Below, piece by piece: positions 12,370 through 22,738 of a stretch of 64,000 nt of DNA (the first letter of the stretch is position 1; each line of letters begins with the position of its first letter). Location: positions 1,544,501 through 1,608,500 of the forward strand of contig JACVVK020000087.1 in the NCBI GenBank assembly GCA_018292915.2, written 5' to 3'. The translations under genes were made by a program, and so were the position numbers. The notes beneath the pieces are model-generated. The model was not told the DNA's origin. It ran no database searches and saw only the letters and a list, made by a program, of their open reading frames with translations. The DNA is from Batillaria attramentaria (lineage: Eukaryota > Mollusca > Gastropoda > Batillariidae).

Positions 12370-12496
12370 TCTGGTAGCCACTCCGTGTTTCCATGCCAAG
12401 GAACAGGCAGGAGAGGCGATGACGAGGGGAAGACCTCTTCATCACAACAAAGAAACAGCGGAATAACTTTAGACTGTGTGAACCGCCGCAGAGTAG

Positions 12497-12533
<37 letters not shown>

Positions 12534-13036
12534 GTCGTTTTTCTTTTTTTCTCTTTTCTTTCTTTTTATTCGCTGTCACACGGGGTGTAGTCAAAATGGT
12601 CCAAAGTGTTCCAGGTGCTACTCCGCTCCGAATGGAAGCACCGGATAGAGTGTTTCCTGACCGAAGCACTGAGTATGTTCGATGGGCTTCGGTTTGTCGG
12701 CGTGAAACTGAGAAAGTGGCGTTTCGTCAACCAGACAACTGCTTTGACAAGTGCGTTATGTACGGCAATGCAACGCCGTGCGCATGCTCATAATTTAAAG
12801 CGGCACCTGGCAGGACGAGCATAGATGTTTTGCATAGATGCTGCCACTACTGAGTCAGTGCCCCCCTCCTCCCCCCCCCCACAAAAATATATATATATAT
12901 ATATTAGAGCTTTGTAAACCTATGATATCGTTTCATTTCATTTCATGTCATAAAAAAAAATTCCCGCGCCGTGTATGTCAGTACGTCTGCAGAGTTACCT
13001 TTTGTTTGTTGAAGTTATGTCCCATTTGTCTGTGTC

Positions 13037-13418
13037 CTGAGGAAGGCGAAAGCCGAAACGTTGACCCGTGCCGTCCTTTGTGAAAGTTAAGTGGTTTCTG
13101 TCCCTTTTATGTCGCTTTTATTTGCTATGATATCGCCTTCGAGTTGCACTTTGTCGGCCACTTGGCCGTCGCTGTAGTCTGTTTCATACAAGCGCGTCAC
13201 TTCACTTGCAAGTGAAGTGCACGGCAGGCGTATGTTTCGGTTTACGTTTTGGATCATATCTTAGCAACGACAGCCCCCAAATGGTTCATATTCACATCCA
13301 CATGGTGTCATGCTCTTGTCACTGTTATAAACCTAGGGCGGTCTGTGAGCTCAAAAGACCTGCAGCGCGTATCTTTAAAGGCTTTTGATGAGATCAGTCC
13401 GCGGCATCGTCGAAACGT
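13037..13418 (+). ncRNA. Two hammerhead-ribozyme-like core motifs
   Basis: CTGAGGA-AGGCGAAAGCC-GAAAC at 13037-13059 matches the CUGANGA ... GAAA core with a short GGC/GCC helix II. About 345 bp later, TTGATGAG (13385-13392) ... CGAAACG (13411-13417) has the same layout with one core change. Both end CGAAACGTTG. Helix I and III and a cleavage-site UH could not be confirmed. Such motifs recur in Penelope-like elements and retrozymes. Could be chance or a decayed element tail. Confidence 0.25.
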
Positions 13419-13987
13419 TGGGAGCGGAGTAGCACCGGAAACACCGGGAACATTTTTGACTGCACCCGGTGTCCCCAATCTTTCTCGTGCACAGAAAGGC
13501 CGTGACATCTAAAGTGGGTTTATCTGTGCTTTGTAAGAGTCTAATAATGGTGCTCTGAGTGCAGATTGGTCGAGTTTCAGGCGGATAAAATTTAAAAGAA
13601 AAGAAAAGAAGAACTCGTTATGTACGGATATTGCTGACGTCACCGTGATTTTTCTTCTTTTTTTTTTTCTCCCCCGTAGTCATAGTGATGCACTGACCTC
13701 GTTTTTCACCTTAAAGCGATTTTTCGGCCAGCACGTCCGTGTTGCATATGTTGAAACTACGCTGATCAAATTACTCGTATCAACGATCACCTCATGCTCT
13801 CCGCCGGTGATTAAGTGGTTTTGGTTGCGACAAAAGGTTGCGTGTTAATTTCTGCGGATCTGTACATCTTCTACGGACTTAAAATTGAAGACGCAGGCGA
13901 CGCTGTATATATAACACGTACGCGCGCGCGCACACACAACCATCTTTGTGCTAGTTTTTGTTTGTTCCTTGTTATGTTTTTTTTTCT

Positions 13988-13989
<2 letters not shown>

Positions 13990-14041
<52 letters not shown>
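13990..14041 (+). repeat. GT microsatellite before an opsin exon
   Basis: About 26 GT units ending about 49 bp before the acceptor at 14090; length variation here could affect splicing of the TM3 exon. Confidence 0.95.
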
Positions 14042-14045
<4 letters not shown>

Positions 14046-14090
14046 AAACTGCTTTCTCTCGTCCTGACGGTTGTGTGCTGTGTATTTCAG

Positions 14091-14198
14091 GTTGCCAGGT
14101 GAACGGCTTCTTTGGTTTCCTGTTCGGCGTGAACAGCATGATGACCTTGGCCTGCATGAGTCTCAGCCGCTTGTTGTCCATCACCCAGCCTAATACAG
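14091..14198 (+). CDS. Opsin, internal exon (TM3 region)
   Basis: This exon encodes about 36 residues covering extracellular loop 1 and TM3 of an opsin. The acceptor is TTTCAG at 14085-14090 and the donor is GTGAGC from 14199; both ends are phase 1. It begins GCQVNGFFGFLFG, where the Cys is the TM3 partner of the loop-2 disulfide (bovine C110). The residue at the 113 counterion position, three after that Cys, is Asn. The E/DRY motif at the end of TM3 reads SRL, so the acidic residue is lost. Downstream exons follow at 18494 and 19317 in matching phase. The upstream exon or exons with the N-terminus, TM1 and TM2 were not found in 1-14090; they may lie outside the window or be short. A GT microsatellite sits about 45 bp upstream of the acceptor. 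Confidence 0.85.
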
Positions 14199-14248
14199 GT
14201 GAGCCACCACGGACGTCATGACTAACAAGGACATTTTGCAACAAGGAT

Positions 14249-14430
14249 GGGTGGGTGGGTGGGTGGGGGTTTGGGGGTTTAACGTTCTTTTCCACCACAT
14301 AGGGTGATATCAAAGACGGGGCAACGGTGAAAAAGCCAGCACAAAAGATTATTTGGCCCCAGCCGGGATCGAACTCAAGACCCGAGCATTAGAAGTCCCA
14401 CGCTCTACCATTCGACCACCCCGGCTCCCC
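14249..14430 (-). mobile_element. SINE1 in opsin intron
   Basis: Reverse copy starting 50 bp after the donor of the opsin TM3 exon. The B box region reads GATCGAACTC, and there is a small internal insertion (AAAAGATT). Confidence 0.9.
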
Positions 14431-14911
14431 ACAAACGAAGGAAGTTGCAGAGATAAACCAGTTAGTTAATCATTGAAGCTTTTACGCCAAACCTACAGAC
14501 TGTCCTTGGCTAACCTTTTTTTCGTGAAGCCTTTTGATACGTCTTGGACTTGAACCGATAAAAGATATATGGCATCTCATTTAAACCAGCTAGATTTTTA
14601 ATATATATTTACATCATGTTGTATTGACCTGTTGTATTGACCAAGGAAGACCTTGCTTAGCAGCGAACTAGTCTTTGTTGCTTGCGCGGCGTTAAGCCCT
14701 AAATAACTAACTAAATTTTACGCCAAGCTTGCCACATTCCCACGGCGGCTGAGAACGGGACGAAATTTGTATTTCTAGCTTGATAGAAAATGAACCTGGA
14801 ACTTTATGATCTAAAAAAGATACTAATGCGTACATTTTGGGGGTCATAGGGCGTTCTGGGCTTGGTCGTGTCTATCATCACACCACATACAAATTAAAGA
14901 CATACAAATGT

Positions 14912-14992
<81 letters not shown>

Positions 14993-15015
14993 CGTGCGTG
15001 CGCGCGTGCGTGTGT
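14912..15015 (+). repeat. GT / GCGT microsatellite
   Basis: GT repeats passing into GCGTGC steps, inside the opsin intron. Confidence 0.95.
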
Positions 15016-15158
15016 GCCTCGAAATGTTTACTTGTATGTCAATTTGTTTTTACATGTACCTCCTATTGTAATGGCGCCTGGAGTTTCTAATGAGGGACAG
15101 CGGTCACATTCAAATAAATTTTATTTTTATTTATTTTAAAAAAATATTTTTACTACTT

Positions 15159-15458
15159 TATTGTCCCTTTCGAGAAATTCGGGCTGCTTCCTCCGGGGGA
15201 AGCGCGTTGCCGCAGTGCAGCGCCACCCAATACCTATCCTTCCTTTTTTTCAGAATTACAGTTTTGCTGGGGGAGGAAAGCCGGATAACTCGGAGAGAAA
15301 CCCCCGATCAGCAGCCCGGCAGCCAGGAAAAACCGGTATCACATATCACAAGCTCGACCTGGGCTCGAACCCACGCTTCATCGCCGTGACATTGGTGACG
15401 GCCGTTCAGTAGCGCAGCGGCTAAATCCGACGCGCTACCTAGTAGACCACGGCTCACC
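15159..15458 (-). mobile_element. SINE2 in opsin intron
   Basis: Reverse full-length copy: TTTATTGTCCCTTTCGAG on the left is the 3' end, and GGCTCACCCC on the right is the tRNA-like start. Confidence 0.9.
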
Positions 15459-15815
15459 CCTCAAATGAATTTTATTATTTTATTATCAAATGCATACACA
15501 GACAAGCTTGTGTTTAACTGATTGAAGCCAAACGCAGTAGGCGGTGGCATTATTGTATATTGTAACACGAATGAACCTGAACCCCAGCGTGCAGTCCCCT
15601 GTCACCGAGCAGCCGACAGCGCATTTTTCTCACGTTACTGTCTCCCCTGGCTGTTTCATCCACCAAGCCGGCAAGGGAAACATGACCTAGTTTTCCTCGT
15701 TTTCACGGCCATCAAACGTCATTGTGTTTCATTCGGAGGTCTACTAATCTCTGAGAACACAGGCGTAGTCACATGCACAACTGTTTCACTATTAAAGCCT
15801 AGCAGTCGTATTTTT

Positions 15816-17399
15816 AAGTTGTTTCTCTATAGAGAAACAACTTTATGAGACGGGGCAGATTTTGCCACGCGCAGCAGCAAGTTTCAGTGATACAAAACAA
15901 GACTGTGACGTTTCTCCACACAATACTTACTTTCACGCACACAATGACGTATCGAAATCTGCGTCATAGACACCTTACGTGCACACTATGCTGCTGCGTT
16001 CTTTTTGGCGGGAATGACGTGTGTGTGTGTGTGTGTGTGTGTGGACGGATGTAATGATGGCTATCTGCTAAACCACCTCGCCGGATGGCTTTTTACTTTG
16101 AGATAAAATGGGCAGTCATATTCTCCAGAGCTACCTTTCACGATTTTTATCCTGCCGCATTTTGAGAACAGTTATCGCCGATTTTAAAAAATCGGTCATG
16201 TTACGAATTTTTTCGAAAAAAATGTTCAAATGGCTTCATTTTCTGAAATTGGGAAGATCATCCAATTATATTGCCTGTTTACGTAGCACAGCTCTGTAGC
16301 TCTGACAGGTTTTGTGTAAGAAAAATATTTCCTAAGTAGGGGTGGTTTGCATATAAGGCCAAATATCTATGAAAAGACTCCTTCAAATTACTCATCATTC
16401 CGGTATTTTTGTCACTTGTGCCAACTGCACATATGACATGAACTATTGCACTATTATAGCTTTAGTATTAAGAATAACAGAGCTTTTAGATAAACACATA
16501 TTTTCACGTTTCTGCGAGAAGCGCCGGTCAAAAAAGTTCCAATTTTGCAATTTCGTAAGTACAATCCAAGGCACTTTAAGTCCACGTTTCATCAGCTCTC
16601 TAGATCTTCCAGATTTTATGTCAAAATTAATTCAGTCCCGGAAGTCACAAAAGCAACAAGGAAATCACAAGATATGAAGAAGTATCATCTGTGAGACGAG
16701 CAGCGTGAGGCTGACGGCAAATGTTTGGTTCACAGACAAACTCTGCAAGTATCGTCACTGCTTCCGACATTTCATCAGCCCTCTACATCTTCCAGATTTC
16801 ATGTGAAAAATAATTCAGTCGGAGAAGTCACAAAGCCAATAGGGAAATCACAGGACATAAACAAGCATCCTCAGACGATCTCAGTGCTAGAGGCTGACGC
16901 CAAAAGTTTAGTTCACGGAATTGACGTCATCTCTCTCTCTCTGTATGACGACCTGCCTGAGGCTGACGTCAAATGTTTAGTTCACGGAACTGACGTCTCT
17001 CTCTCTCTCTCTCTGTGGGGAGCCAGGGTGGCCGAATGGTAGCGCGTTGGACTTTCAATGCTTGGGCCGAGAGTTCGAATCCCGGCCGCTGGGGCCAAAT
17101 ATTTGTGCTGGCCTTTTTCTCGTTGCCCCGTCTTTGATATCACCCTTATGTGGTGGAAAAGAACGTTAAACTCCTAAACACCCACCTACCCACCCTCTCT
17201 CTCTGCCTCTCTCTCTCTCCCTTCTTCCCACACCCGGCCCCACCCCCAGTCACGTGGCTAATCGGTCGAGGTCGTAGAGGATCTAGTGTCATTGGTAGAA
17301 CTTGGAGAGGGGAGAACCGGCAACAATAGCAACAAAACAGACAAAATAAAATGAAGTTTGGAGAAACAACTTTGTAGGACGGGGCCGTTCCTCCTTGTT
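15816..17399 (+). mobile_element. 1.6-kb palindrome-capped element, copy A
   Basis: It starts AAGTTGTTTCTCTATAGAG and continues AAACAACTT; the central 24 bp are a perfect palindrome. It ends GGACGGGGCCGTTCCTCCTTGTT. It inserts after a T run. Body features shared with copies B and C: a GT microsatellite (about 16018-16042), a 63-codon frame (16108-16299), a 102-codon frame (16369-16677), three modules with GAGGCTGACG.CAAA...GTTCACGGAA..TGACGTC (two with the CRE octamer TGACGTCA), a TC tract and an embedded SINE1. The near-3' string GAGAAACAACTTTGTAGGACGGGG echoes the 5' end in direct orientation. It sits in the big opsin intron. A non-autonomous Helitron/Helentron is one possible class. Confidence 0.85.
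17017..17196 (+). mobile_element. SINE1 inside palindrome-capped copy A
   Basis: An embedded copy with the private changes GGTAGCGCGTTGG and GGGCCGAGAGTTCGAATCCC. The same SINE at the same place is present in copies B and C, so it belongs to the ancestral larger element. Confidence 0.88.
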
Positions 17400-17838
17400 A
17401 AATACCGTGATTGATTACCAGGAAGGTGCAATTTCTGGAATCCAGCCATTTCACAGAGAGAGAGAGAGGTCACGGAGCGGATGGCAAGTAATTTAGAGAG
17501 CAAACAGCAGACGAAATGATTATGCTCTTCCCTGAACCTTTGAACTAGAAAATAAACACGTTCTAGACATGGGCACACTGACACAACAGGGTCGCCCTTT
17601 TCAATTAAGCGTTATGTTTGTCCTGTGTCCCTGCAAGTTTCCGGGTCAAGTTTCTTTTTCCTCAAGACAAAGAAACAAGACAGTTCCATGAAGAGTCTGC
17701 GAACCCCAAAATAACTTCATTTTTCAGTTCGAAATCATTGATCACCATAGTGTGGAGTTTCTGTAGTAATAATAAAAATAATTTTGAGGATTTTTATGGC
17801 ACCTAATCTCCGAAGCCGGGGCTCTAGGCGCTTTACAA

Positions 17839-17923
17839 ATACATACATACATACATACATACATACATACATACATACATACATACATACATACATACAT
17901 ACATACATACGCATGCACGCACG

Positions 17924-17955
<32 letters not shown>
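17839..17955 (+). repeat. CATA tetranucleotide then CA microsatellite
   Basis: (CATA)n at 17839-17911 then GCAC and CA repeats. Preceded by a GGCGCTTTACAAATA tail like that of other SINEs. Confidence 0.93.
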
Positions 17956-17958
17956 GTC

Positions 17959-18126
17959 GGGGAGCCTGGGTGGCCGAATGGTAGAGCCGGTGGACTTCTG
18001 ATGCTCGGGTCGTGAGTTCGTATCCCGGCTGAGGCCAAATATTTTTGCTGGCATTTTCATCGTTGCCCGGTCTTTGATATCTCCCGTATGTGGTGGAAAA
18101 GGACGTTAAACCCCCAAACACCCACC
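17959..18126 (+). mobile_element. SINE1 in opsin intron
   Basis: A + strand copy between a CATA/CA microsatellite and CATA-rich sequence. The head GGGGAGCCTGGGTGGCCGAA and the B-box region GTTCGTATCC are clear. Confidence 0.9.
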
Positions 18127-18493
18127 CCACTCACACGTACAGTCAGACATACATACAAACACTGACGCCTACATACATACCAACATTCAATACACACCTA
18201 CATACATACTGCAAAACAACGGGTTGAGCTTGGTAACGGGGCTGAGTGAAGTATCTGAAGGCTGGTATGAATAGATGCTTTTTAAGGGCGTGTTTGAATG
18301 ACTGGGCAGTTTTATTGTATCGTATTTCCTGAGGGAGGCTGTTCCAGAGGACCGGGCTTTGGGAAGGAGAAACGGCGCTGGCCGAAGGACTTTGTTCTAA
18401 TGTTGCCAGTGTTTCTGTATTGATACATGTATTGAGCTTGATGCTGTTGTTGTTGTTGTTGTTGTTGTCAGTTCTGTTTATCTTCTTTTCCAG

Positions 18494-18822
18494 CTCGAAA
18501 TCACGGGACCATGATCGCCACAACCCTGATACTGTTCACAGTCCTCTACGCCTCCTTCTGGTCCATCTGTCCTCTCATTGGCTGGGGATCGTACGACCTT
18601 GAACCTTACCACACCTCTTGCACACTCAAGTGGGACTATCCGGACAGGTCGTTTGTAACAGCCACGTTCATTGGCTGCTTGGCACTTCCGGCGTCCATAA
18701 TGAGCCTGAGCTATGGTTACATCACACTCGTGGCCTTCAGAACACGGAAGAGACAAAGAAGATGGGGGCAGCGCACAGGAGAGACAAAGTCTTGGGGAAA
18801 ACAGGAGATGCGGTTGTTTAAG
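18494..18822 (+). CDS. Opsin, internal exon (TM4, loop 2, TM5, loop 3)
   Basis: The acceptor is TTTTCCAG ending at 18493 and the donor is GTGAGG from 18823. The exon enters in phase 1 and leaves in phase 0, adding about 110 residues. It carries TM4 (MIATTLILFTVLYASFW), then extracellular loop 2 with GWGSYDLEPYHTSC, then TM5 and a basic third intracellular loop (RTRKRQRRW). Counting back six from the loop-2 disulfide Cys (187) gives Glu at the 181 counterion position. The GWG.YD.EP...C pattern resembles the RGR/peropsin/retinochrome side of the opsin family. The preceding intron (14199-18493) is almost entirely transposable elements: two SINE families, the 1.6-kb palindrome-capped element and microsatellites. 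Confidence 0.9.
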
Positions 18823-18901
18823 GTGAGGAATGAAAACAACACCAATACATGATTATGTTTGCAATGGTCATTTTGGCTGAAAAGAAATTGCTGTTGTATT
18901 A

Positions 18902-19200
18902 GTGAGCGGTGGCCTAATAGGTAGCGCGTCGGATTTAGCCGCTGCGCTACTGTACGGCCGTCACCATTGTCATGGCGATAAAGCGTGGGTTCGAGCCCAG
19001 GTCGAGCTTGTGATAATTATGTGATACCGGTTTTTCCTGGCTGCCGGGCTGCTCTTCGAGGGTTTGCCTCCGGGTTATCCGGCTTTCCTTCCCCAGGAAA
19101 ATTGTTGGAAAAAAGATAGTTATTGGGTGGCGCTGCACCACGGCGACGCGCTTCCCTCGGGGGAAGCAGCCCAAATTTCCCGAAAGTATAAATAAAATAA
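18902..19200 (+). mobile_element. SINE2 in last opsin intron
   Basis: Forward copy filling 60% of the 494-bp intron. It carries a small internal duplication (GATAATTATGTGATACC). Confidence 0.9.
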
Positions 19201-19316
19201 TAAAAATTAAAAAAAAATAGTGAAGCAACAATAAATTGTAAAGTAAGGTCTTCTGTCTTCATAAACTCTTTGTCTTGTGTCTTCAAAACCCTTTTGTACA
19301 TTATTTTGTTTTCCAG

Positions 19317-19715
19317 TTGACGGTGGCGATGTGCACCGTGTTCGTTGTCGTCTGGTCCCCGTACGCCATCTTCGCCATGATCCACGCTTACGCCACTTCC
19401 GTCCGCATTCCGGCAGAGTTCTCTCCCTTGCCCGCGCTCATCGCCAAGACCTCGCACGTCATCGACCCGATCCTGTACTGTGCGTTCAACAAGAAGTTCC
19501 GCCGCTTCATCCCCAGGCCGAAGAAGTATTCCAACTCGGAGAACGTGTACGCCAATTCTGTGCCCTTGCGCAAACTCGGTGTCGCCGTGGGCTATTCTCC
19601 TTCAGGGATGACTGTGTCCAAGCTGAGGTACTCCGCGGACGATCTGGACGTCAGTCTCACTGACAGTGCGCAGGTTGAGGGCAGACTCAACGGCCACGCC
19701 AAAAAACCGTGCTGA
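19317..19715 (+). CDS. Opsin, last coding exon (TM6, TM7, C-tail)
   Basis: The acceptor is TTTTCCAG ending at 19316, phase 0, and the exon runs to TGA at 19713-19715. It encodes TM6 with the WSPYAI signature, TM7 with the retinal-binding lysine in ALIAKTSHVIDPILYC, helix 8 and a tail of about 85 residues ending KKPC. The lysine (296), the DPxxY motif (302-306, Asn to Asp) and NKK (310-312) keep exact opsin spacing. NKK at 310-312 is the state I associate with peropsins; HPK would suggest Gq opsins. In this group known members act as photoisomerases or non-visual photopigments. Which one this is cannot be settled here: the call 'tetraopsin (peropsin/RGR/retinochrome-like)' is an inference from motifs. 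The upstream intron holds one SINE2 copy (18902-19200). Confidence 0.92.
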   Translation: MTVAMCTVFVVVWSPYAIFAMIHAYATSVRIPAEFSPLPALIAKTSHVIDPILYCAFNKKFRRFIPRPKKYSNSENVYANSVPLRKLGVAVGYSPSGMTVSKLRYSADDLDVSLTDSAQVEGRLNGHAKKPC

Positions 19716-20019
19716 AAGGTAGAACATGGGTGATGATGGTGATGACGATGATGACTTGCTGTATGGCGCACGGGTGCTGCCGTGCTCACGGTGTTCAGGG
19801 AGAGGTTCTGCAAGAGAGAAAATGCGTGGTGGTGTGATGCGCTGAAGAGATGAGTCTGTCGTCGCTTCCGCGGTGCAGTGATGTTGACTACCTCCTTCAG
19901 TGACTCAAGAAGAGAGTTGCACAGTGTGGGGATCGCATTCTTGAAGGGCCGTGCACCGAACGTCTTCTTACTGGTGTCGTCAGTCAACGGGAGCTGCAGA
20001 CGGAGAGGACATGTGGACA

Positions 20020-20024
<5 letters not shown>

Positions 20025-20101
<77 letters not shown>

Positions 20102-20116
20102 CAGAGAGAGAGAGAG
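20025..20116 (+). repeat. GT then GA microsatellite
   Basis: About 37 GT units followed by a short GA tract, 310 bp after the opsin stop codon, likely in its 3' UTR or just beyond. Confidence 0.95.
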
Positions 20117-20358
20117 AACAGTCAGCGCGAGTGGTTCACAACAGAGGCTGCCAAGAATCCACGCTGTTGTCTGAAAGGAAATGTATCGTGTTCAGATAGC
20201 ACTGGGTTAAGACGAAACGCATTAATTTGGATTTTGATAAGTAAAGCGAACTTGTTGTGAACAAGTCATTCTTGGGGTTTCCGTTCAGCTGTAACGTCCG
20301 GTATGGAAACTACAGCGAACGTCAAACGATCGTTGCACCACTCCCACAGTACAGAACC

Positions 20359-20644
20359 ACAGACGTAAAGAGATAGACGCACCGCCGCACGCTGCCACCG
20401 CTGCTTGCGAGTGTCGCTATCGCGGCCATCTTACTAATACCAGAACTCAGAGGCTCTGTGTATAGGACGCCTCGTTCGAAATACAAAGTTCTTTAGAAAG
20501 ACGTCATCAGAAATGTGAGATAAGATAAAGCGGACCAATGGTATGCGCGCTATGTAAACAGCTGGCACTTCCAGGTACTAGCAACATGGCGCGCGGCGGC
20601 GTCACTTTTCCGGCACCGCGGTGCGTCTATCTGTATACGTCTGT
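20359..20644. mobile_element. MITE with 10-bp target duplication (Mutator-like)
   Basis: A 286-bp element. The left end reads ACAGACGTAAAGAGATAGAC then GCACCGC, and the right end on the - strand reads ACAGACGTATACAGATAGAC then GCACCGC. It is bounded by perfect 10-bp direct repeats GTACAGAACC at 20349-20358 and 20645-20654. TIRs of about 27 bp with a 9-10 bp target duplication fit Mutator-like (MULE) MITEs. No ORF. Confidence 0.82.
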
Positions 20645-21460
20645 GTACAGAACCCACTTGAATGGAAAGTTCTCCGTAAAATTATCTCCGTAACGGTTTC
20701 TCAAAATTTTGACGTATAAATTTCATATATCTGTTGATGTGATTTCTATTTATCTGCTCAGCGTGGCTTCAGATTGTTGTTGTTGTTGTTATTGTTGTTT
20801 TGTTTTGCTGTCAACGAATGTGTTTTTACTCGCTGTTTCTGTTGTGTTTGTGAAAAGGTTGTGAGATGATACGGAAATGGAGATGAAGGCTCATGGACGG
20901 TGCCTTTGTGAAGTTTAATTGTCGCTTGCACATGCGTTACCTCCGTGTGCTCGCGGTTGTCAGCAATCGACAGCGACAACAACAAAAACAACAACAACAA
21001 CAACCCAAACAAACAGACAGAAATAAAGAAAGCAGCGAATTTGAATTAACGTTGACCTGGTGATTGTTAATGATCATTATTGTGATTACTTGTCTTTCAG
21101 TATGTACGGTCAGTGTGTGAGTCGGTTGTTCGGGTCGGTCTTCCTTCCCCTTGTATCTCAGGGTGTTTTGTTGTTTATCTCTAGTTTTCACATCTGTCGA
21201 ATTCTAATTGTCACATCTTGTAACGACGGCCTTTTGTGCTTTTTTCGAAAAGCGCATTTGTCTCGCTTGGTTTACTCTTCTGGCTGTTCGACTTTTTCTG
21301 TTGCACCCACCGTGCTGAAAATTCGTTCTAATTGGTAGCTCGACATTTGTTTGTTTCCTTATGAGCTTATGCTGCTGTCTGTTCGCGATGACTTGGACGC
21401 ATGCTCCGGAAAACAAACAAACAAACAAACAAACACACTTACGGAACGTGGACGTATCTC

Positions 21461-21519
21461 CGTCTGTCTGTCTGTCTGTCCATCTTTCTCTCTCTCCCAC
21501 CCCCACCCCCCTGTCTCCC

Positions 21520-21551
<32 letters not shown>

Positions 21552-21576
21552 CCCCACCCCACCCCCCGTGTCTACC

Positions 21577-21610
<34 letters not shown>

Positions 21611-21636
21611 CACCCCCCCTACCCCCACCCCCCGTG

Positions 21637-21700
<64 letters not shown>

Positions 21701-21720
21701 CCTCTCTCTCTCTCTCTCTC
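21461..21720 (+). repeat. Polypyrimidine tract (TGTC / TC / CCCCACC)
   Basis: 260 bp of almost pure pyrimidine on the + strand with TGTC and TC repeats; potential H-DNA former. Confidence 0.93.
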
Positions 21721-22068
21721 TGTGAGACGCCTACAGAATACAGCCAATTTCGAAATGCATCACATCCGTTCCCTGGCAGGACATCGAACCTGCACGCACA
21801 GTTCCCACAGCGTAGCACCTTAGGACCTTCCTTTGGAAATGGCATCTTTCTAGAACAATCACAAAGAAGAATAATTAGTATGGAAACTCTCTTCCGACAT
21901 GCTGCTGTGCCACGTGCTCGGTCCTGCCAGGAAAGAAAAAAAAAAAGAAAAGAAAAGGAATTGATGGTTCAAGGCAGCACTGTGGAAATGGATCCTTTGT
22001 AAATATGTGAATCACGTTGCCGACGACTGCCAATTTGTGTTGTGTGAGCAAGTGACGGGTAGCTTTAG

Positions 22069-22232
22069 GTGGGTGGGTGGGTGTTTGGGAGTTTAACGTC
22101 CTTTTCCACCACGTATGGGTGATATCAAAGACGGGGCAACGAGAAAAAGGCCAGCACAAATATTTAGCCCTAGCCGCCGGGATTCGAACTCACGACCTGG
22201 CAATGTCAGTTCAACGCTCTACTATTCGACAT
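22069..22232 (-). mobile_element. SINE1, head truncated
   Basis: Reverse copy with an intact tail and body. The tRNA-like head breaks off at TCTACTATTCGACATTTGG. Confidence 0.85.
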
Positions 22233-22640
22233 TTGGTAGACGCCACAGCGTAGAAATCAATGCTGGTTTGTGACCTTAGTTTGAGTGTGACCTTGTGATC
22301 AGATACCCCGCCATGCGAGGAGCCGGCGTAACACCCCACAGAAGCATCCCCCAGTGGCGGTGTCGCATTTGAGATGGGTGATAATTGATTTCCAGCAATC
22401 AGCGGTATCGAATGTCATGGCCGTGTAGCATTTCGGATATGGCATTTCCATCTGCTGATCAAAAGACTGTGTCAGCTTGACCCACACTCTTCCCCGCACC
22501 CCCCCCCCCCAAAAAAAAATAATAATAATAAATAAATAAAAATTAAAAAATATTTTCCTTTTTAAAGTTTGTTTTTTTTTTAATCAGAAAGCGGGTTTAC
22601 TGTGCCGAACATTGAATTACATTTGGTAATTGTAGCTTTA

Positions 22641-22641
<1 letters not shown>

Positions 22642-22737
<96 letters not shown>
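22642..22737 (+). repeat. CA microsatellite
   Basis: About 48 CA units, the longest perfect dinucleotide run of the window. Confidence 0.96.

Positions 22738-22738
<1 letters not shown>

Noticed and set aside
13815..14102. Frame MVLVATKGCVLISADLYIFY as the missing upstream opsin exon
   Set aside because: It lacks TM1/TM2 motifs (N in TM1, LAxAD in TM2) and runs through a GT microsatellite; no donor fits.
17735..18130. - strand frame of 131 codons in the opsin intron
   Set aside because: Composed of SINE1 plus the CATA microsatellite.
19592..20023. 143-codon - strand frame after the opsin
   Set aside because: It overlaps the opsin 3' coding end antisense, contains His repeats from GAT/GTG sequence, and has no family motifs.
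21204..22002. 213-codon frames on both strands
   Set aside because: Low-complexity translation of the TGTC/TC polypyrimidine tract.
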